A DNA stretch of 64,000 nucleotides, taken from Mycobacterium sp. (GTDB lineage Bacteria > Actinomycetota > Actinomycetes > Mycobacteriales > Mycobacteriaceae). The notes under the pieces are model-generated. The model saw only the letters and a program-made list of their open reading frames with translations, did not search any database and had not been told where the DNA came from. Position numbers and translations under genes: made by a program. Below, one piece after another: positions 41,424-51,171 of the stretch (position 1 is its first letter; every line of letters starts with the position of its first letter). The stretch lies in NCBI GenBank assembly GCA_025965895.1, contig JAOPWC010000130.1, positions 1-64,000 of the forward strand, written 5' to 3'.

Positions 41424-42541
41424 GAGCACCGCAACCACCAGAACCAGAACTCTTCACCTCGTCGCCCCAGGTCCACACCACCGACGTGGACGAGGCGACC
41501 GACCTGTTGAACCGGGTTTATCTCCCGGTGAAGCTGAGCCCGAGCCGGTCCGCACGGCTGGACATGCGCATGAAGGCAGCGGAGCTCCCGATGTTGACGG
41601 CGGGCTACCTTCACTTCGGTGCCGACGTCTCGATTGGCGGAGACGACATCCCCGCTTACTACATCGAGGCGCCGTTGTCGGGAACGGCGGTGAATCGATG
41701 GCGCGACGGGTGCCTCGAGAAGACCGCCCAAGGTTCGGCCGCGGTCTTCTCGCCCGGCACTCCGTGCGACCTCAGCTGGTCGAACGACTGCGGCCAGGTC
41801 TGCCTCAAGGTGACGGAACCGCAGATGCGCCGTCATCTGGAAGGCATGCTCGGCCGGCCGGTGCGAAAGCGCATCACGTTTGCCCGGGGAATGCCGCTGA
41901 ACGGCCCGACGTCAGGCAGTTGGTTCGACTTGGTGCGAATTCTCGCGCGCGAGGCCGGCCGATCAGACGGCGTTCTAGGCCATCAGCTCGCCCTGGCGAA
42001 CATGCAGCAGCTCCTGATCGATGGCCTGCTGTCGATACAACCGCACAACTACGCCGAGGCCCTCTTTGAAGACCACCGCGCGGCGAGTTCGGCGGTCGTC
42101 AAACGAGCAACTGACCTGGTCCACGCATACCCTGAAAACCCTTGGAGCATAGCTGAACTCGCGCGCGCGACGGCTGTCAGCCCGAGTGCCCTGCAAAAAG
42201 CGTTCCAGCGGGCCGGTCAGCCGCCGCCCATGACGTCCCTGCGACAGGTACGCCTGCGCCGGGTGCACGCCGAGCTTGCGCGCAGCTCTGCCGGCGCCAC
42301 AACGGTCACGAGGACCGCGGGTCGATGGGGATTCGTTCACATGGGCCGGTTCGCTCAGCAATATCGGCAGATGTTCGGCGAGGTGCCCTCGGAAACGCTG
42401 CGCGCGGGCGTCAGCTCCGGCAACTCCGCCTTGCCCAGCGCATCGATCACGGCGCGCCGAGCGCTTCACCCCCGAGGTCGCCACCCACATGAACGTGTCG
42501 CGAACCGATCCGTTTCGCATCCACCGGGCAACGGCGGCTAA
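41420..42541 (+). CDS. AraC-family transcriptional regulator
   Basis: A 373-aa regulator with an N-terminal AraC-binding-like cupin domain (about residues 20-190) and a C-terminal double helix-turn-helix (about 220-335). The second HTH reads AGRWGFVHMGRFAQQYRQMF followed by GEVPSETLR. About 35 poorly conserved residues follow. It is in a run of overlapping genes with the pseudouridine synthase and lies 9 bp before the NmrA-like gene, which may be its target or a passenger. Confidence 0.9.
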   Translation: MRAPQPPEPELFTSSPQVHTTDVDEATDLLNRVYLPVKLSPSRSARLDMRMKAAELPMLTAGYLHFGADVSIGGDDIPAYYIEAPLSGTAVNRWRDGCLEKTAQGSAAVFSPGTPCDLSWSNDCGQVCLKVTEPQMRRHLEGMLGRPVRKRITFARGMPLNGPTSGSWFDLVRILAREAGRSDGVLGHQLALANMQQLLIDGLLSIQPHNYAEALFEDHRAASSAVVKRATDLVHAYPENPWSIAELARATAVSPSALQKAFQRAGQPPPMTSLRQVRLRRVHAELARSSAGATTVTRTAGRWGFVHMGRFAQQYRQMFGEVPSETLRAGVSSGNSALPSASITARRALHPRGRHPHERVANRSVSHPPGNGG

Positions 42542-42550
42542 CTTTAGGGC

Positions 42551-43489
42551 ATGTACCTGATCACCGGTGCGGCCGGTGCGGTCGGCGGGGTGAGCCGGAC
42601 CGTTGTCGAGCTCCTGCTCGAAAAGGGTGAGCAGGTGCGGGGGATGGTGCACCGCGACGACGTCCGCGCTGATCGGCTACGGGAACTTGGGGCCGACGTC
42701 GTGGTGGGTGACCTGACCCGGCCGGTGGACGTCGTCGCCGCGATGGACGGCGTGACGCGGATGTTCTTCAACATGGGCGTCTCACTGGACTACCTGCAGG
42801 CCACCGCCGTGGTGTGTGCTGCAGCCCTCGATCACGGCGGCCTCGAGGTGCTGGTGAACATGTCGCAGTTGACGGTGTCGCAGATGACGCTGGCGAGCAC
42901 CGAGGAGTCGCGGCAGCAGCGGCTGCACTGGCTGTCGGAGCAGATCATCAATTGGTCGGGGGCGCCCGTCACCCACATCAGGCCGACGGTGTTCCTGGAC
43001 AACCCCCTCTTCACGCTGCTGGACCGGCGGTCGGTCGGCGAACGGGGAGTGCTGGCGCTGCCGTTCGGCACCGGCCGGACCTCGCCGATCGCCGCAGCGG
43101 ACGTGGCACGAGTGGTCACCACCGTGCTGCAGGACCCGGCACACCGCGTCGGCAAGGTCTACGAGCTGACCGGGCCGCGAGTGCTCGATATCGCAGGCCT
43201 CGCCGAGGAGTATTCACGTGCGCTGAAGCGCCCGATCACCGCCGAGGACATCCCTTACGACGAATGGCTGCGGCACCATTTGCGACCGTCGGGGCTGCCC
43301 GACCACGTCCAGCAACACATCGCGACGATGGCGCGACTGCATCGTGAGGACCGCTACAACCGCGCCACCGACGACGTCGAGCGCATCATCGGCGAGCCGG
43401 CCCGGACCGTCGGGCAGTACATCGCGTCCCACCCCGACCTCTTCGTCAGCCGGGCGCCTACCGCTGACATGCCGGGCACCAGTAGCTGA
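42551..43489 (+). CDS. NmrA-like NAD(P)-binding protein
   Basis: A 312-aa atypical short-chain reductase. The Rossmann glycine motif is YLITGAAGAVGGVSRTV, and DVVVGDLTRPVDVVAAM is the adenine-ring region typical of NmrA/HSCARG proteins. There is no YxxxK catalytic pair at the normal place, so it may act as a redox sensor or reductase on quinones. The last 32 bp overlap, antisense, the end of nei2. Confidence 0.87.
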   Translation: MYLITGAAGAVGGVSRTVVELLLEKGEQVRGMVHRDDVRADRLRELGADVVVGDLTRPVDVVAAMDGVTRMFFNMGVSLDYLQATAVVCAAALDHGGLEVLVNMSQLTVSQMTLASTEESRQQRLHWLSEQIINWSGAPVTHIRPTVFLDNPLFTLLDRRSVGERGVLALPFGTGRTSPIAAADVARVVTTVLQDPAHRVGKVYELTGPRVLDIAGLAEEYSRALKRPITAEDIPYDEWLRHHLRPSGLPDHVQQHIATMARLHREDRYNRATDDVERIIGEPARTVGQYIASHPDLFVSRAPTADMPGTSS

Positions 43490-44225
43490 CGCGGTCACCG
43501 CTGCTGTCGGATTCGATCAGGGTTCCGCAGCGCCGGCACGGCTCGCCGCGTCGGCCGTAGACCCACAGCTCCTGTCCGTGGCGCCGATCGCCGGTGGTGG
43601 TGCGATTCCACCGAAACCTGTTGGCCCACAGCATGTCATGCGCCCGCGACACTACCCGCAGCGGATCGGTGACCCGGGCCACCGGGGCAGTGGGGAGGTG
43701 GCCGGCGATGAAGCACAACTCGTTGCAGTAGACGTTGCCGACCCCCGCCATCACCCGCTGGTCCAACAGAGCCGCGGCGATCGGCCTGTCGGGCTCGGCC
43801 GTGAGGTTGGCCGCTGCACGCTGCGCATTCCAGTCGTCGCCCAGCAGATCAGGGCCAAGGTGGGCGACCCCGGACATGTCATGTTCACGGTCCAGGATCT
43901 CCAGCACGCCCAGGTCGATGCCCACCGCCTGTACATCGTTGGTTTCCAGAATGATCCGCAGCCGATGGTCGTTGACTCGCATTCGGCGTCGGCCGGCGCC
44001 CGCCACCCGCCAGCTGCCTTCCATCTTCAGATGGGAGTGAATGCTGGCCGGCCCGACGCGGATGAACAGGTGCTTGCCGCGGCTGATCACCTCGTCGACC
44101 CTGTGACCGGACAGGTCGACGGTGGCGAACCGCGGTACCCGCACGTCGCAGCGGGTCAGCGTCTTGCCGACGAGCCCGTCGCGGAGATCGGCCGCGGTGT
44201 GCCAGACGGTGTCTCCTTCAGGCAT
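43458..44225 (-). CDS. nei2: Endonuclease VIII-like DNA glycosylase Nei2
   Basis: A base-excision-repair glycosylase/AP lyase that removes oxidised pyrimidines. The 255-aa protein has the mature N-terminal P2-E3 (MPEGDTVWHT), the catalytic lysine K51 in SRGKHLF, and the H2TH element MAGVGNVYCNELCF. The C-terminal zinc finger cysteines are C230, C233, C250 and C253. It lies 9 bp downstream of lhr on the same strand, a conserved mycobacterial repair pair. Confidence 0.96.
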   Translation of the reverse strand: MPEGDTVWHTAADLRDGLVGKTLTRCDVRVPRFATVDLSGHRVDEVISRGKHLFIRVGPASIHSHLKMEGSWRVAGAGRRRMRVNDHRLRIILETNDVQAVGIDLGVLEILDREHDMSGVAHLGPDLLGDDWNAQRAAANLTAEPDRPIAAALLDQRVMAGVGNVYCNELCFIAGHLPTAPVARVTDPLRVVSRAHDMLWANRFRWNRTTTGDRRHGQELWVYGRRGEPCRRCGTLIESDSSGDRVSYWCPACQR

Positions 44226-44234
44226 CGGCCCCGG

Positions 44235-47200
44235 TCACCGCAGTCGCAGGCCGCGTGGCGTCCTGACGAAGCCCGCATCGGCGAGCGCCGCGGCCACCTC
44301 CGCACGGTCGCCCGCCGGTGACGGCTCCAGCACCGGTACCCCGTCGACCTTTTCGATCAGCAGCCCGTCGATGCGTCGCGTGCCGACCATGTCGGCCAGC
44401 GCGCCGGCAGCCGCTCGTTGGGCCTCGCGATCGTCGCCGCCGAAGTTCAGCAGGGACCGCCCGCCGCGCTCGAGGAACCACACCAGCTCACCGTCGACCA
44501 GCACGACGAGCGCGCCCGCTTTGCGACCGGGCCGGTGAGCGGTCTCGTCGTCACCCGCGGGCGATTTCGACGGCCACGGCAGCGCGGAACCGTACGGGTT
44601 GGCCGGGTCGGACGCGGCCAGCGCCACCGCCCGGTACTGCGGCTTGTCCGGATCGACGCTGTCCTGAAACGACCGCAGCCGGTCGACCGTCGAGGCGGCG
44701 GCGAACTGCGCCCCGCCCAGCGATTCCACGAAGTAGCCGCGTTGGCAGCGGCCCGCATCCTCGAGTGCCGTCAGCACCTTGTACATCGTCGCGAAGCCGC
44801 CCGGCACGCGCTCCGACGCGACGGCACCCTTGGTCAGCACCCCGTGGCGCCCGAGCAGCAACTCGGCGGTGAAGTGTGCTCTCAGCGTGGAATCCGGCTC
44901 GGGCACCGGCAGCGCCGACCACCGGCCCGCGACGGTCGGATCCGCCGCCCGGGTCTGCGGATGCGCAAGGCTGTAGCGGCTCAGCCGCGGCGGACGGCGC
45001 TGTTGCCGGTGAGCAGGCGACGAGCGGCGACCGCGGTGCGAGCCGGCCAGCAGCGCGCGTACGGGCGCGAACGTGTCACCGGTGACCCAGCCCGCCCATA
45101 CCAACTCCCACAGCGCCTGCTTGAACTCGTCGCTGTCGGAGCCGTCGGCCAGCTTCCTGAAGAAGAAGCCCCCGCCGGGGCTGAGCGTGTCGCGGATCAT
45201 CCGGTGACGGTCAGTGAACTCGATCTCGGCGCCCGGCACCAGCGAAAGTGGCGCGGTGTCGGCGCTGTGCAACGCGATCCAGCCGTCGCTGGCCGAGATC
45301 ATCCCCGCTCCCGACCAGGTGACCTCGCCGGTCGCCAGCAACTCGTCGAGCATCGCCGGTTGGTAGTCGCGGACCCGCGCAGCGAGCACCAGGGGTTCGA
45401 TCGCCGACGCGGGCATCGGCACACCGGCCAGCTGCTCGATCACCGCGGCCAGTCCGTCGGTACCCGACGTTGTTTGCTCGCCCACCTGCTGCCAGGACGG
45501 CAGGAACCGGCCGTACGCGGCGGTGGTGACCGGCTCGACCTGCGCCCGCAGCGCCGCCAGCGACCGCCGGCGCAGCATCCGCAGCACCTCGGCGTCGCAC
45601 CATTGATCCGGCTCCGGCAGGTCGGTGAACTCGCCGCGCGTGAGCTTTCCGTCGACCGCGAACCGGCCCAGCACGTCGGCGGCCACCCGCAGACCCAAGC
45701 CGAACCGTGCGGCGGCGTCGGCCGTGGTGAACGGGCCCCGGGTGCGGGCGTAGCGGCCGAGGAGCTCGGTCAGCGGGTCGGCGACCGGCTCGGCGAAACT
45801 CACCGGCACGCCGGGCGGCACCGCGATGCCGACGCCGTCGCGCAGCCGGCCGATGTCCTCGATGGCCACCCACCACGTCCGTCCGGCGTAGGACACGGTG
45901 ACCGCGCGCCGCGCCGCACGCAGGCCCTCCAGCCAGCCGCCGACGTCGGCAGCGCCGGATCGCTCCGCGACTTCCTGCTCGGTCAGCGGCCCGAGCAGCC
46001 GCAAAAGGTCGGCCACGCCTTCGGCGTCGCGTGCCTGACGGTCCTGGCTCAGATGCTGCAGTTGGCGGTGCGTCGCGGCGACGACGTCGGCGTCGAGCAG
46101 TTCGCGCAGCTCGACGCGGCCGAGCAATTCGGCCAGCAGGGTGCTGTCCAGCGAGAGCGCCGCGGCGCGGCGCTCGGCCAGCGGCACGTCACCCTCGTAC
46201 ATGAACGCGCCGACGTAGCCGAACAGCAGCGACGCCGCGTACGGCGACGGGTTTGCGGTTTCGACCTCGACCACGCGAATCCGGCGCTGGGCGATGCGGG
46301 TCATCAGCTCGGCGAGCATCGGCACGTCGTAGACGTCCTGAAGGCATTCGCGGACGGTCTCCAGCACGATCGGGAAATCGGGGTATTTGCGGGCGACGTC
46401 GAGCAGCTGCGCGGCGCGCTGCCGCTGGTGCCACAGTGGCGAGCGCCGGCCCGGGTGGCGGCGGGGGAGCAGCAACGCGCGGGCCGCGCACTCGCGGAAT
46501 CGGGATGCGAACAACGCCGAGCCGCCGACTTCGGCGGTGACGATGGGTTCGATGTCCTCGGCCTCGAACACGAACAGGTCCGCGCCCGGAGGGGCGTCCT
46601 CGGTGTCCGGCAGCCGGACCACGATCCCGTCGTCGGAGGCGGTCGGCTTCTCGTCGATGCCGTATCGCTCCCTCATTCGCCGGCCGATCGCCAGCGCGAG
46701 CGGCCCATGCACCCGTAACCCGTATGGGGAGTGCAGGATCACCCGCCAGTCGCCCAGTTCATCGCGGAATCGCTCGATCACCAGTGTGGTGTCGGTGGGC
46801 AGCGCATTGGTGGCCTGGCGCTGGTCGTCGAGCAGCTGCCGCAGATTTTCAGTGGCATGGCCCTCGAAACCCAAATCCGCACAACGCCTCTGGAATGCCT
46901 CGTCGTCGAGTCGTGCCAGTTCGCCGGTGAACGCGCCCAGTGCGCGGCCCAGCTCGGCCGGCCGGCCCACGCCGTCGCCATGCCAGAACGGCAGCCGGGC
47001 CGGTTCCCCGAACGCCGGGATCACCAGCACCCGGTCATGAGTGATCTCGGTGATTCGCCAGCTCGTCGCGCCGAGCGAAATGACGTCGCCCGGACGTGAC
47101 TCGTAAACCATCTCCTCGTCGAGTTCGCCCACGCGCGACGGCTTCTCGGAGTCCGCGCCCGCTGCGAGGTACACCGTGAACATCCCGCGGTCAGGGATCG

Positions 47201-48782
47201 CCCCGCCGGACGTCACCGCCAGCCGCTGTGCGCCCGGTCGTCCGGAGAGCGTCGCGGTGTCACGGTCGTAGACGATCCGCGGCCGAAGCTCCGCGAACTC
47301 GGTCGACGGGTATTTCCCGCTGAGCAGGTCGAGGGTCGCTTCGAACGCGCTGCGCGGCAGGGTCGCAAACGGCGCGCTGCGCCGGACCGCGTCGAACCAG
47401 CGATCGGCGTCCAGCGGTTCCAGTGCGCACGTGGCAACGGTGTGCTGAGCCAGCACGTCGAGCGGGTTGGCCGGAACGCTGAGCTGTTCGATCTTGCCCT
47501 CGAGCATCCGCTGCACAGTGATCCCGCAGCCGACCAGATCCGTGCGGTGCTTCGGGAACACCACACCGCGGGAGATCTCGCCGACCTGGTGGCCCGCGCG
47601 CCCGATGCGCTGCAGCCCGTTGGCCACCGACGGCGGCGCTTCCACCTGGATCACCAAATCGACTGCACCCATGTCGATTCCGAGTTCGAGGCTCGATGTG
47701 GCGACCACCGCCTTCAGCCTCCCGCTCTTCAGGTCGTCCTCGACTGCGGCGCGCTGCTCCTTGCTCACTGAGCCGTGATGGGCCCGGGCAAGCAGCGGCT
47801 CGGCGCCGAACGCCTGGGACATACCCATGATGTGCGCGGGCGAGCCCCCCGGCACCTGGGGATTGCGCTCGGCGGGCAGTTCAATGCCCAAGCGTTCGGC
47901 ATGAATCTCGTTCAGGCGCGAGGTGAGTCGCTCGGCCAGCCGTCGGGAGTTCGCGAACACGATCGTCGACTGGTGGGCCTCGATGAGGTCGGCGATGCGT
48001 TGCTCGACGTCGGGCCAGATCGTGTTGTTCGCCAGGTTGGCCATGTCCGGCACCGGGACCACGACCGACAGGTCGAAGGTCTTGTCCGCGGGCGGCGCGA
48101 CGATCGTCGTGGGCGCCTGCCCGGACAAGAACCGCGCGACCTCCTCCGCCGGCCGCACCGTGGCCGACAGGCCGATGCGCTGCGCGGGCCGCTCCAGCAG
48201 CATGTCGAGGCGCTCCAGCGACAACGCCAGGTGCGAGCCGCGCTTGGTCCCCGCGACCGCGTGCACCTCGTCGACGATGACGGTTTGCACACCCGCGAGC
48301 GTCTCGCGCGCCGCCGATGTCAGCATCAAAAACAGCGACTCCGGCGTGGTGATCAGGATGTCGGGCGGTCTGGTGATCAGCTCACGGCGACGGGCGGTCG
48401 GGGTGTCGCCGGACCGGACGCCGACGGAGATCTCGGGATCGGGCAGGCCGAGCCGCTGCGCGGTCCGGATGATGCCGGTCAACGGGGTGCGCAGGTTCCT
48501 CTCGACGTCGACGGCCAACGCCTTGAGCGGCGAGACGTAAAGGACCCTGGTGCCGGTGCCGGGCTTCGGTTCGGCGGTGAGCCGGTCGATGGCCCACAGA
48601 AACGCCGCGAGAGTCTTGCCGGAACCGGTGGGGGCGATGACGAGCGTGTTGTCCCCGTCGGCGATTGCCGACCACGCCTGGCGTTGCGCGGGTGTCGGCT
48701 CCTCGAACGTGCCCTCAAACCACTCGCGCGTGGCGACGCCAAAACGCGCGAGCGGATGCCGGGCAGACTGATCGATCTTCAC
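44235..48782 (-). CDS. lhr: ATP-dependent DNA helicase Lhr
   Basis: A 1515-aa superfamily 2 helicase translocating 3' to 5' on single-stranded DNA, part of the DNA-damage response. Walker A is APTGSGKT (residues 50-57), motif II is DEVH (171-174), and motif VI includes LQRIGRAGHQVG. The long C-terminal part (about 860-1500) is the Lhr-specific winged-helix and beta-barrel region. Length equals the mycobacterial norm. With nei2 it probably forms an operon. No frameshift was seen over its 4.5 kb. Confidence 0.97.
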   Translation of the reverse strand: MKIDQSARHPLARFGVATREWFEGTFEEPTPAQRQAWSAIADGDNTLVIAPTGSGKTLAAFLWAIDRLTAEPKPGTGTRVLYVSPLKALAVDVERNLRTPLTGIIRTAQRLGLPDPEISVGVRSGDTPTARRRELITRPPDILITTPESLFLMLTSAARETLAGVQTVIVDEVHAVAGTKRGSHLALSLERLDMLLERPAQRIGLSATVRPAEEVARFLSGQAPTTIVAPPADKTFDLSVVVPVPDMANLANNTIWPDVEQRIADLIEAHQSTIVFANSRRLAERLTSRLNEIHAERLGIELPAERNPQVPGGSPAHIMGMSQAFGAEPLLARAHHGSVSKEQRAAVEDDLKSGRLKAVVATSSLELGIDMGAVDLVIQVEAPPSVANGLQRIGRAGHQVGEISRGVVFPKHRTDLVGCGITVQRMLEGKIEQLSVPANPLDVLAQHTVATCALEPLDADRWFDAVRRSAPFATLPRSAFEATLDLLSGKYPSTEFAELRPRIVYDRDTATLSGRPGAQRLAVTSGGAIPDRGMFTVYLAAGADSEKPSRVGELDEEMVYESRPGDVISLGATSWRITEITHDRVLVIPAFGEPARLPFWHGDGVGRPAELGRALGAFTGELARLDDEAFQRRCADLGFEGHATENLRQLLDDQRQATNALPTDTTLVIERFRDELGDWRVILHSPYGLRVHGPLALAIGRRMRERYGIDEKPTASDDGIVVRLPDTEDAPPGADLFVFEAEDIEPIVTAEVGGSALFASRFRECAARALLLPRRHPGRRSPLWHQRQRAAQLLDVARKYPDFPIVLETVRECLQDVYDVPMLAELMTRIAQRRIRVVEVETANPSPYAASLLFGYVGAFMYEGDVPLAERRAAALSLDSTLLAELLGRVELRELLDADVVAATHRQLQHLSQDRQARDAEGVADLLRLLGPLTEQEVAERSGAADVGGWLEGLRAARRAVTVSYAGRTWWVAIEDIGRLRDGVGIAVPPGVPVSFAEPVADPLTELLGRYARTRGPFTTADAAARFGLGLRVAADVLGRFAVDGKLTRGEFTDLPEPDQWCDAEVLRMLRRRSLAALRAQVEPVTTAAYGRFLPSWQQVGEQTTSGTDGLAAVIEQLAGVPMPASAIEPLVLAARVRDYQPAMLDELLATGEVTWSGAGMISASDGWIALHSADTAPLSLVPGAEIEFTDRHRMIRDTLSPGGGFFFRKLADGSDSDEFKQALWELVWAGWVTGDTFAPVRALLAGSHRGRRSSPAHRQQRRPPRLSRYSLAHPQTRAADPTVAGRWSALPVPEPDSTLRAHFTAELLLGRHGVLTKGAVASERVPGGFATMYKVLTALEDAGRCQRGYFVESLGGAQFAAASTVDRLRSFQDSVDPDKPQYRAVALAASDPANPYGSALPWPSKSPAGDDETAHRPGRKAGALVVLVDGELVWFLERGGRSLLNFGGDDREAQRAAAGALADMVGTRRIDGLLIEKVDGVPVLEPSPAGDRAEVAAALADAGFVRTPRGLRLR

Positions 48783-48932
48783 CTACCCATGGTGCCAACA
48801 ACGTCCGACAACTACCGGCCGCCCGGTCGGCAGTTCGCTGCCGGCAGAACCATCCGCGACCGTGTCGGGGGCGAATATCCTGCGCGGCGGTCGTTTGCTG
48901 GCTGCAGCCGCCTCCGCAGGTAGGATGCCGTC

Positions 48933-49613
48933 ATGCGGCTGCCGGTGTCCCTCGCGGGACTGCTCACCGCGGCGGTGCTGTTGGCCGGCTGCGCGCACCC
49001 GATCCATGGCCGTGCGGTTGCCGCGCCGGTCCATGTCGGCAAGTCGCTCTCCGGTGCCGACCTTGACTCCGTGCTGCTGAGCCCGTCGCAGATCAGCGAC
49101 ATGGTCGGGGCCAAGCTGGCACCGCACACCGACGTCGGTCGCCCGGTCCGCGGGGATCCGGCGCAGGGCCCGTGCGCGGCGCTGGACAGTGCGGGCATGC
49201 AACCCTTCATCGGCGACGGGTTCGGCGCGTTCCACCTGCTTCTGCTTTCCGATGGGATCCCGACCGAGCACGACCACGTCGTCACTCAGGCCGCCGCGGT
49301 CTACCCGGATTCTGCCAGTGCCACAAAGGTTTTCACCACCGCCGCGGCAAGCGTGGCGCCATGTAACGGCAAGGAGCTCAAGACCGAGGCCGCGTGGCGG
49401 TTCGCGGTCAACGACATCACCTCCGACGCGGTGCGGTGGAACAAAGAGCAGACGGACCTGCCGATCCTGTGGGTGTGCTACGGGCAGTCGCGGGTTCGCG
49501 CAAACGCCATACTCCAGGCCATGTCGTGCCAGGGAGACGACGGCGGACAGGCCAACGCCGACGCGATCCTCAATAAGATGTCGGCGACGGTGTGGGAGCT
49601 GTCCGGCGCCTGA
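48933..49613 (+). CDS. Lipoprotein with PknH-like extracellular sensor domain
   Basis: A 226-aa lipoprotein. The lipobox LLAGC puts the lipidated cysteine at C20. The mature protein fits the PknH C-terminal sensor-like family (PF14032): VLLSPSQISDMVGAKL, an internal Cys pair (PCAALD and APCNGKEL) and VCYGQSRVRANAILQAMSC. Such lipoproteins are often exported copies of the PknH sensor; the ligand is unknown. It is divergent from lhr with about 150 bp between starts. Confidence 0.88.
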   Translation: MRLPVSLAGLLTAAVLLAGCAHPIHGRAVAAPVHVGKSLSGADLDSVLLSPSQISDMVGAKLAPHTDVGRPVRGDPAQGPCAALDSAGMQPFIGDGFGAFHLLLLSDGIPTEHDHVVTQAAAVYPDSASATKVFTTAAASVAPCNGKELKTEAAWRFAVNDITSDAVRWNKEQTDLPILWVCYGQSRVRANAILQAMSCQGDDGGQANADAILNKMSATVWELSGA

Positions 49614-49677
49614 CCCTCGGCGGCGTAGGGCTGACCTGGGCCTCAGAATGTTCATCCGGACCAGATATTCTTCTGCC

Positions 49678-50358
49678 ATGGCCCAGGACCCGGTCGGCGA
49701 CCTGGTTACATCCCCCATCGAACAGGCGTTGGCCGGTGGGGCGCCGCAGCGCGTCGGCTGGTTCCGGTTTTACTTTGCTGACGAGCGGTGGGAGTGGTCG
49801 CCACAGGTACAGCGCATGCACGGCTACGACCCGGGCGAGGTGGAGCCGACCACCGAGATTGTGTTGTCGCATAAGCACCCCGACGACTACGGCCAGGTTG
49901 CCGCGACGCTGGAGGAGATTCGCCGTACCTCCCAGGCATTCAGCACGCGGCATCGCATCCTGGACGTCCAGGGCCGCGTCCACCACGTCGTCGTGGTGGG
50001 TGACCGGCTGTACGACGACACCGGCGCGGTGATCGGGACACACGGGTTCTACGTCGACGTGACGCCGATGATGGACCAGCGCCGCGACCAGATGGTCAGC
50101 GCGGCGGTTGCCGAGATAGCCGAGAGCCGCGGTGTGATCGAACAGGCAAAGGGAATGTTGATGTTGGTGTACCACATCAACGTGGAAACGGCCTTCGAGC
50201 TTCTACGCTGGCGCTCGCAGGAGACGAACGTCAAGTTGAGGGTGCTGGCCGAGCAGATCGCCACCGACTTCACCGCGCAGGACTACCACGATGCGCTGCC
50301 GCCCCGGTCGGAATTCGACCGGCTGCTGCTCACCGCGCACCTGCGTGTGGGGGGCTGA
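49678..50358 (+). CDS. PAS-ANTAR domain RNA-binding antiterminator
   Basis: A 226-aa cytosolic regulator. A PAS_3-type domain covers about residues 25-140 (FADERWEWSPQVQRMHGYDP). An ANTAR domain follows at about 145-200 with the hallmark RGVIEQAKGMLMLVYHINVE. ANTAR proteins bind paired hexaloop hairpins in nascent RNA and prevent termination. No kinase or receiver is adjacent, so the PAS domain is the likely input. The target RNA is not apparent nearby. The ATG at 49678 gives a proper start. Confidence 0.93.
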   Translation: MAQDPVGDLVTSPIEQALAGGAPQRVGWFRFYFADERWEWSPQVQRMHGYDPGEVEPTTEIVLSHKHPDDYGQVAATLEEIRRTSQAFSTRHRILDVQGRVHHVVVVGDRLYDDTGAVIGTHGFYVDVTPMMDQRRDQMVSAAVAEIAESRGVIEQAKGMLMLVYHINVETAFELLRWRSQETNVKLRVLAEQIATDFTAQDYHDALPPRSEFDRLLLTAHLRVGG

Positions 50359-50399
50359 CAGCGGCGTTTGTCCCGCTGAGCGACAGGGAATCCGATGGC

Positions 50400-50651
50400 A
50401 TGGCAATTTGCGACACCTGCGGAAACGACTACGACAAGGCGTTCACAGTGAGCTGGGGCGGTCGCACGGCGACGTTTGACAGTATCGAGTGCGCGGCCGC
50501 CGAAGTGGCACCCGAGTGCGCCCACTGCGGCTGCCGCATTCTCGGACACGGCGTCGAAGCAGACGACACGGTCTACTGCTGCGCCCACTGTGCACGCAAG
50601 GCCAGCAACGCCGACATCAACGACAGGTATCCGCCGCCCGCAGGCGCCTAG
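50400..50651 (+). CDS. Small cysteine-rich, putative zinc-binding protein
   Basis: An 83-aa protein with nine cysteines: CDTCGND (C4, C7), SIEC, PECAHCGCRI (three) and YCCAHC (three). The spacing suggests one or two zinc ribbons rather than metallothionein clusters. Conserved FDSIECAAAE is also seen in related actinobacterial proteins, as I recall. Function unknown. It follows the PAS-ANTAR gene by 41 bp. Confidence 0.78.
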   Translation: MAICDTCGNDYDKAFTVSWGGRTATFDSIECAAAEVAPECAHCGCRILGHGVEADDTVYCCAHCARKASNADINDRYPPPAGA

Positions 50652-50686
50652 CGCGGAATCGGACGCCGGATCAGAAGAGGACGACC

Positions 50687-51052
50687 ATGAAGATGGCCCC
50701 CGACGCCAGCAACCCGCGGCGCGATCGGCAGACGTTTGCCGCGGCGGCCCGCTTCACAGGGATCTTCGTGGCCATCGCACTGGTGGTGTTGCTGGTCTCC
50801 CTGGCCTGGCTGAACGGCTGCAAGTCGGGCACCGGTCAGGGATCTCTGGCGCACTGCAGCGCGATACAGCGCAACACGTTGGCGATCGGGCCGCCCGCGA
50901 TCCTTGCGCTCGGTGGGGTGTGGGCGTTCGTCCGGACCTTGCAGGTGTGGCGTGCACGCGGCGGCTGGTGGATCTGGCAGGGCGCCGGCTGGTTCCTGAT
51001 GTTGCTGATGCTGGTCGTGCTTGCCATGACCGTGCCTGCCGCGCTGTTGTGA
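50687..51052 (+). CDS. Small membrane protein, unknown function
   Basis: A 121-aa protein with about three hydrophobic segments (residues 24-43, 70-85 and 100-120) and a Cys pair (NGCKSGTG, LAHCSAIQ) in the loop between the first two, probably extracytoplasmic. A ribosome site agaagagg lies before the ATG. No family was recognised. Its stop codon lies inside the first unit of a three-copy repeat. Confidence 0.68.
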   Translation: MKMAPDASNPRRDRQTFAAAARFTGIFVAIALVVLLVSLAWLNGCKSGTGQGSLAHCSAIQRNTLAIGPPAILALGGVWAFVRTLQVWRARGGWWIWQGAGWFLMLLMLVVLAMTVPAALL

Positions 51053-51084
51053 ACCGCGCTGTGAACCGCCGCTGTGAACAGCGC
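51048..51084. repeat. Three tandem copies of a 12-13-bp unit
   Basis: tgtgaaccgcgc (51048-51059), then a 13-bp variant (51060-51072), then tgtgaacagcgc (51073-51084). The first copy contains the TGA stop of the preceding gene. Confidence 0.9.
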
Positions 51085-51171
51085 CTTCCTGCCAAAACAT
51101 GGCGTTCTCGGCGGTCCCGCCGACTCCTGAGCGAGGTACCCTCAGTGGTATCTCTACGAAGGAGAGATGCG

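Noticed and set aside
44418..46718. A 766-codon open frame on the plus strand antisense to lhr
   Set aside because: High-GC codon bias leaves long open antisense frames. The composition is Arg/Gly/Ala/Gln-rich with no recognisable domain, and the minus-strand Lhr helicase is certain here.
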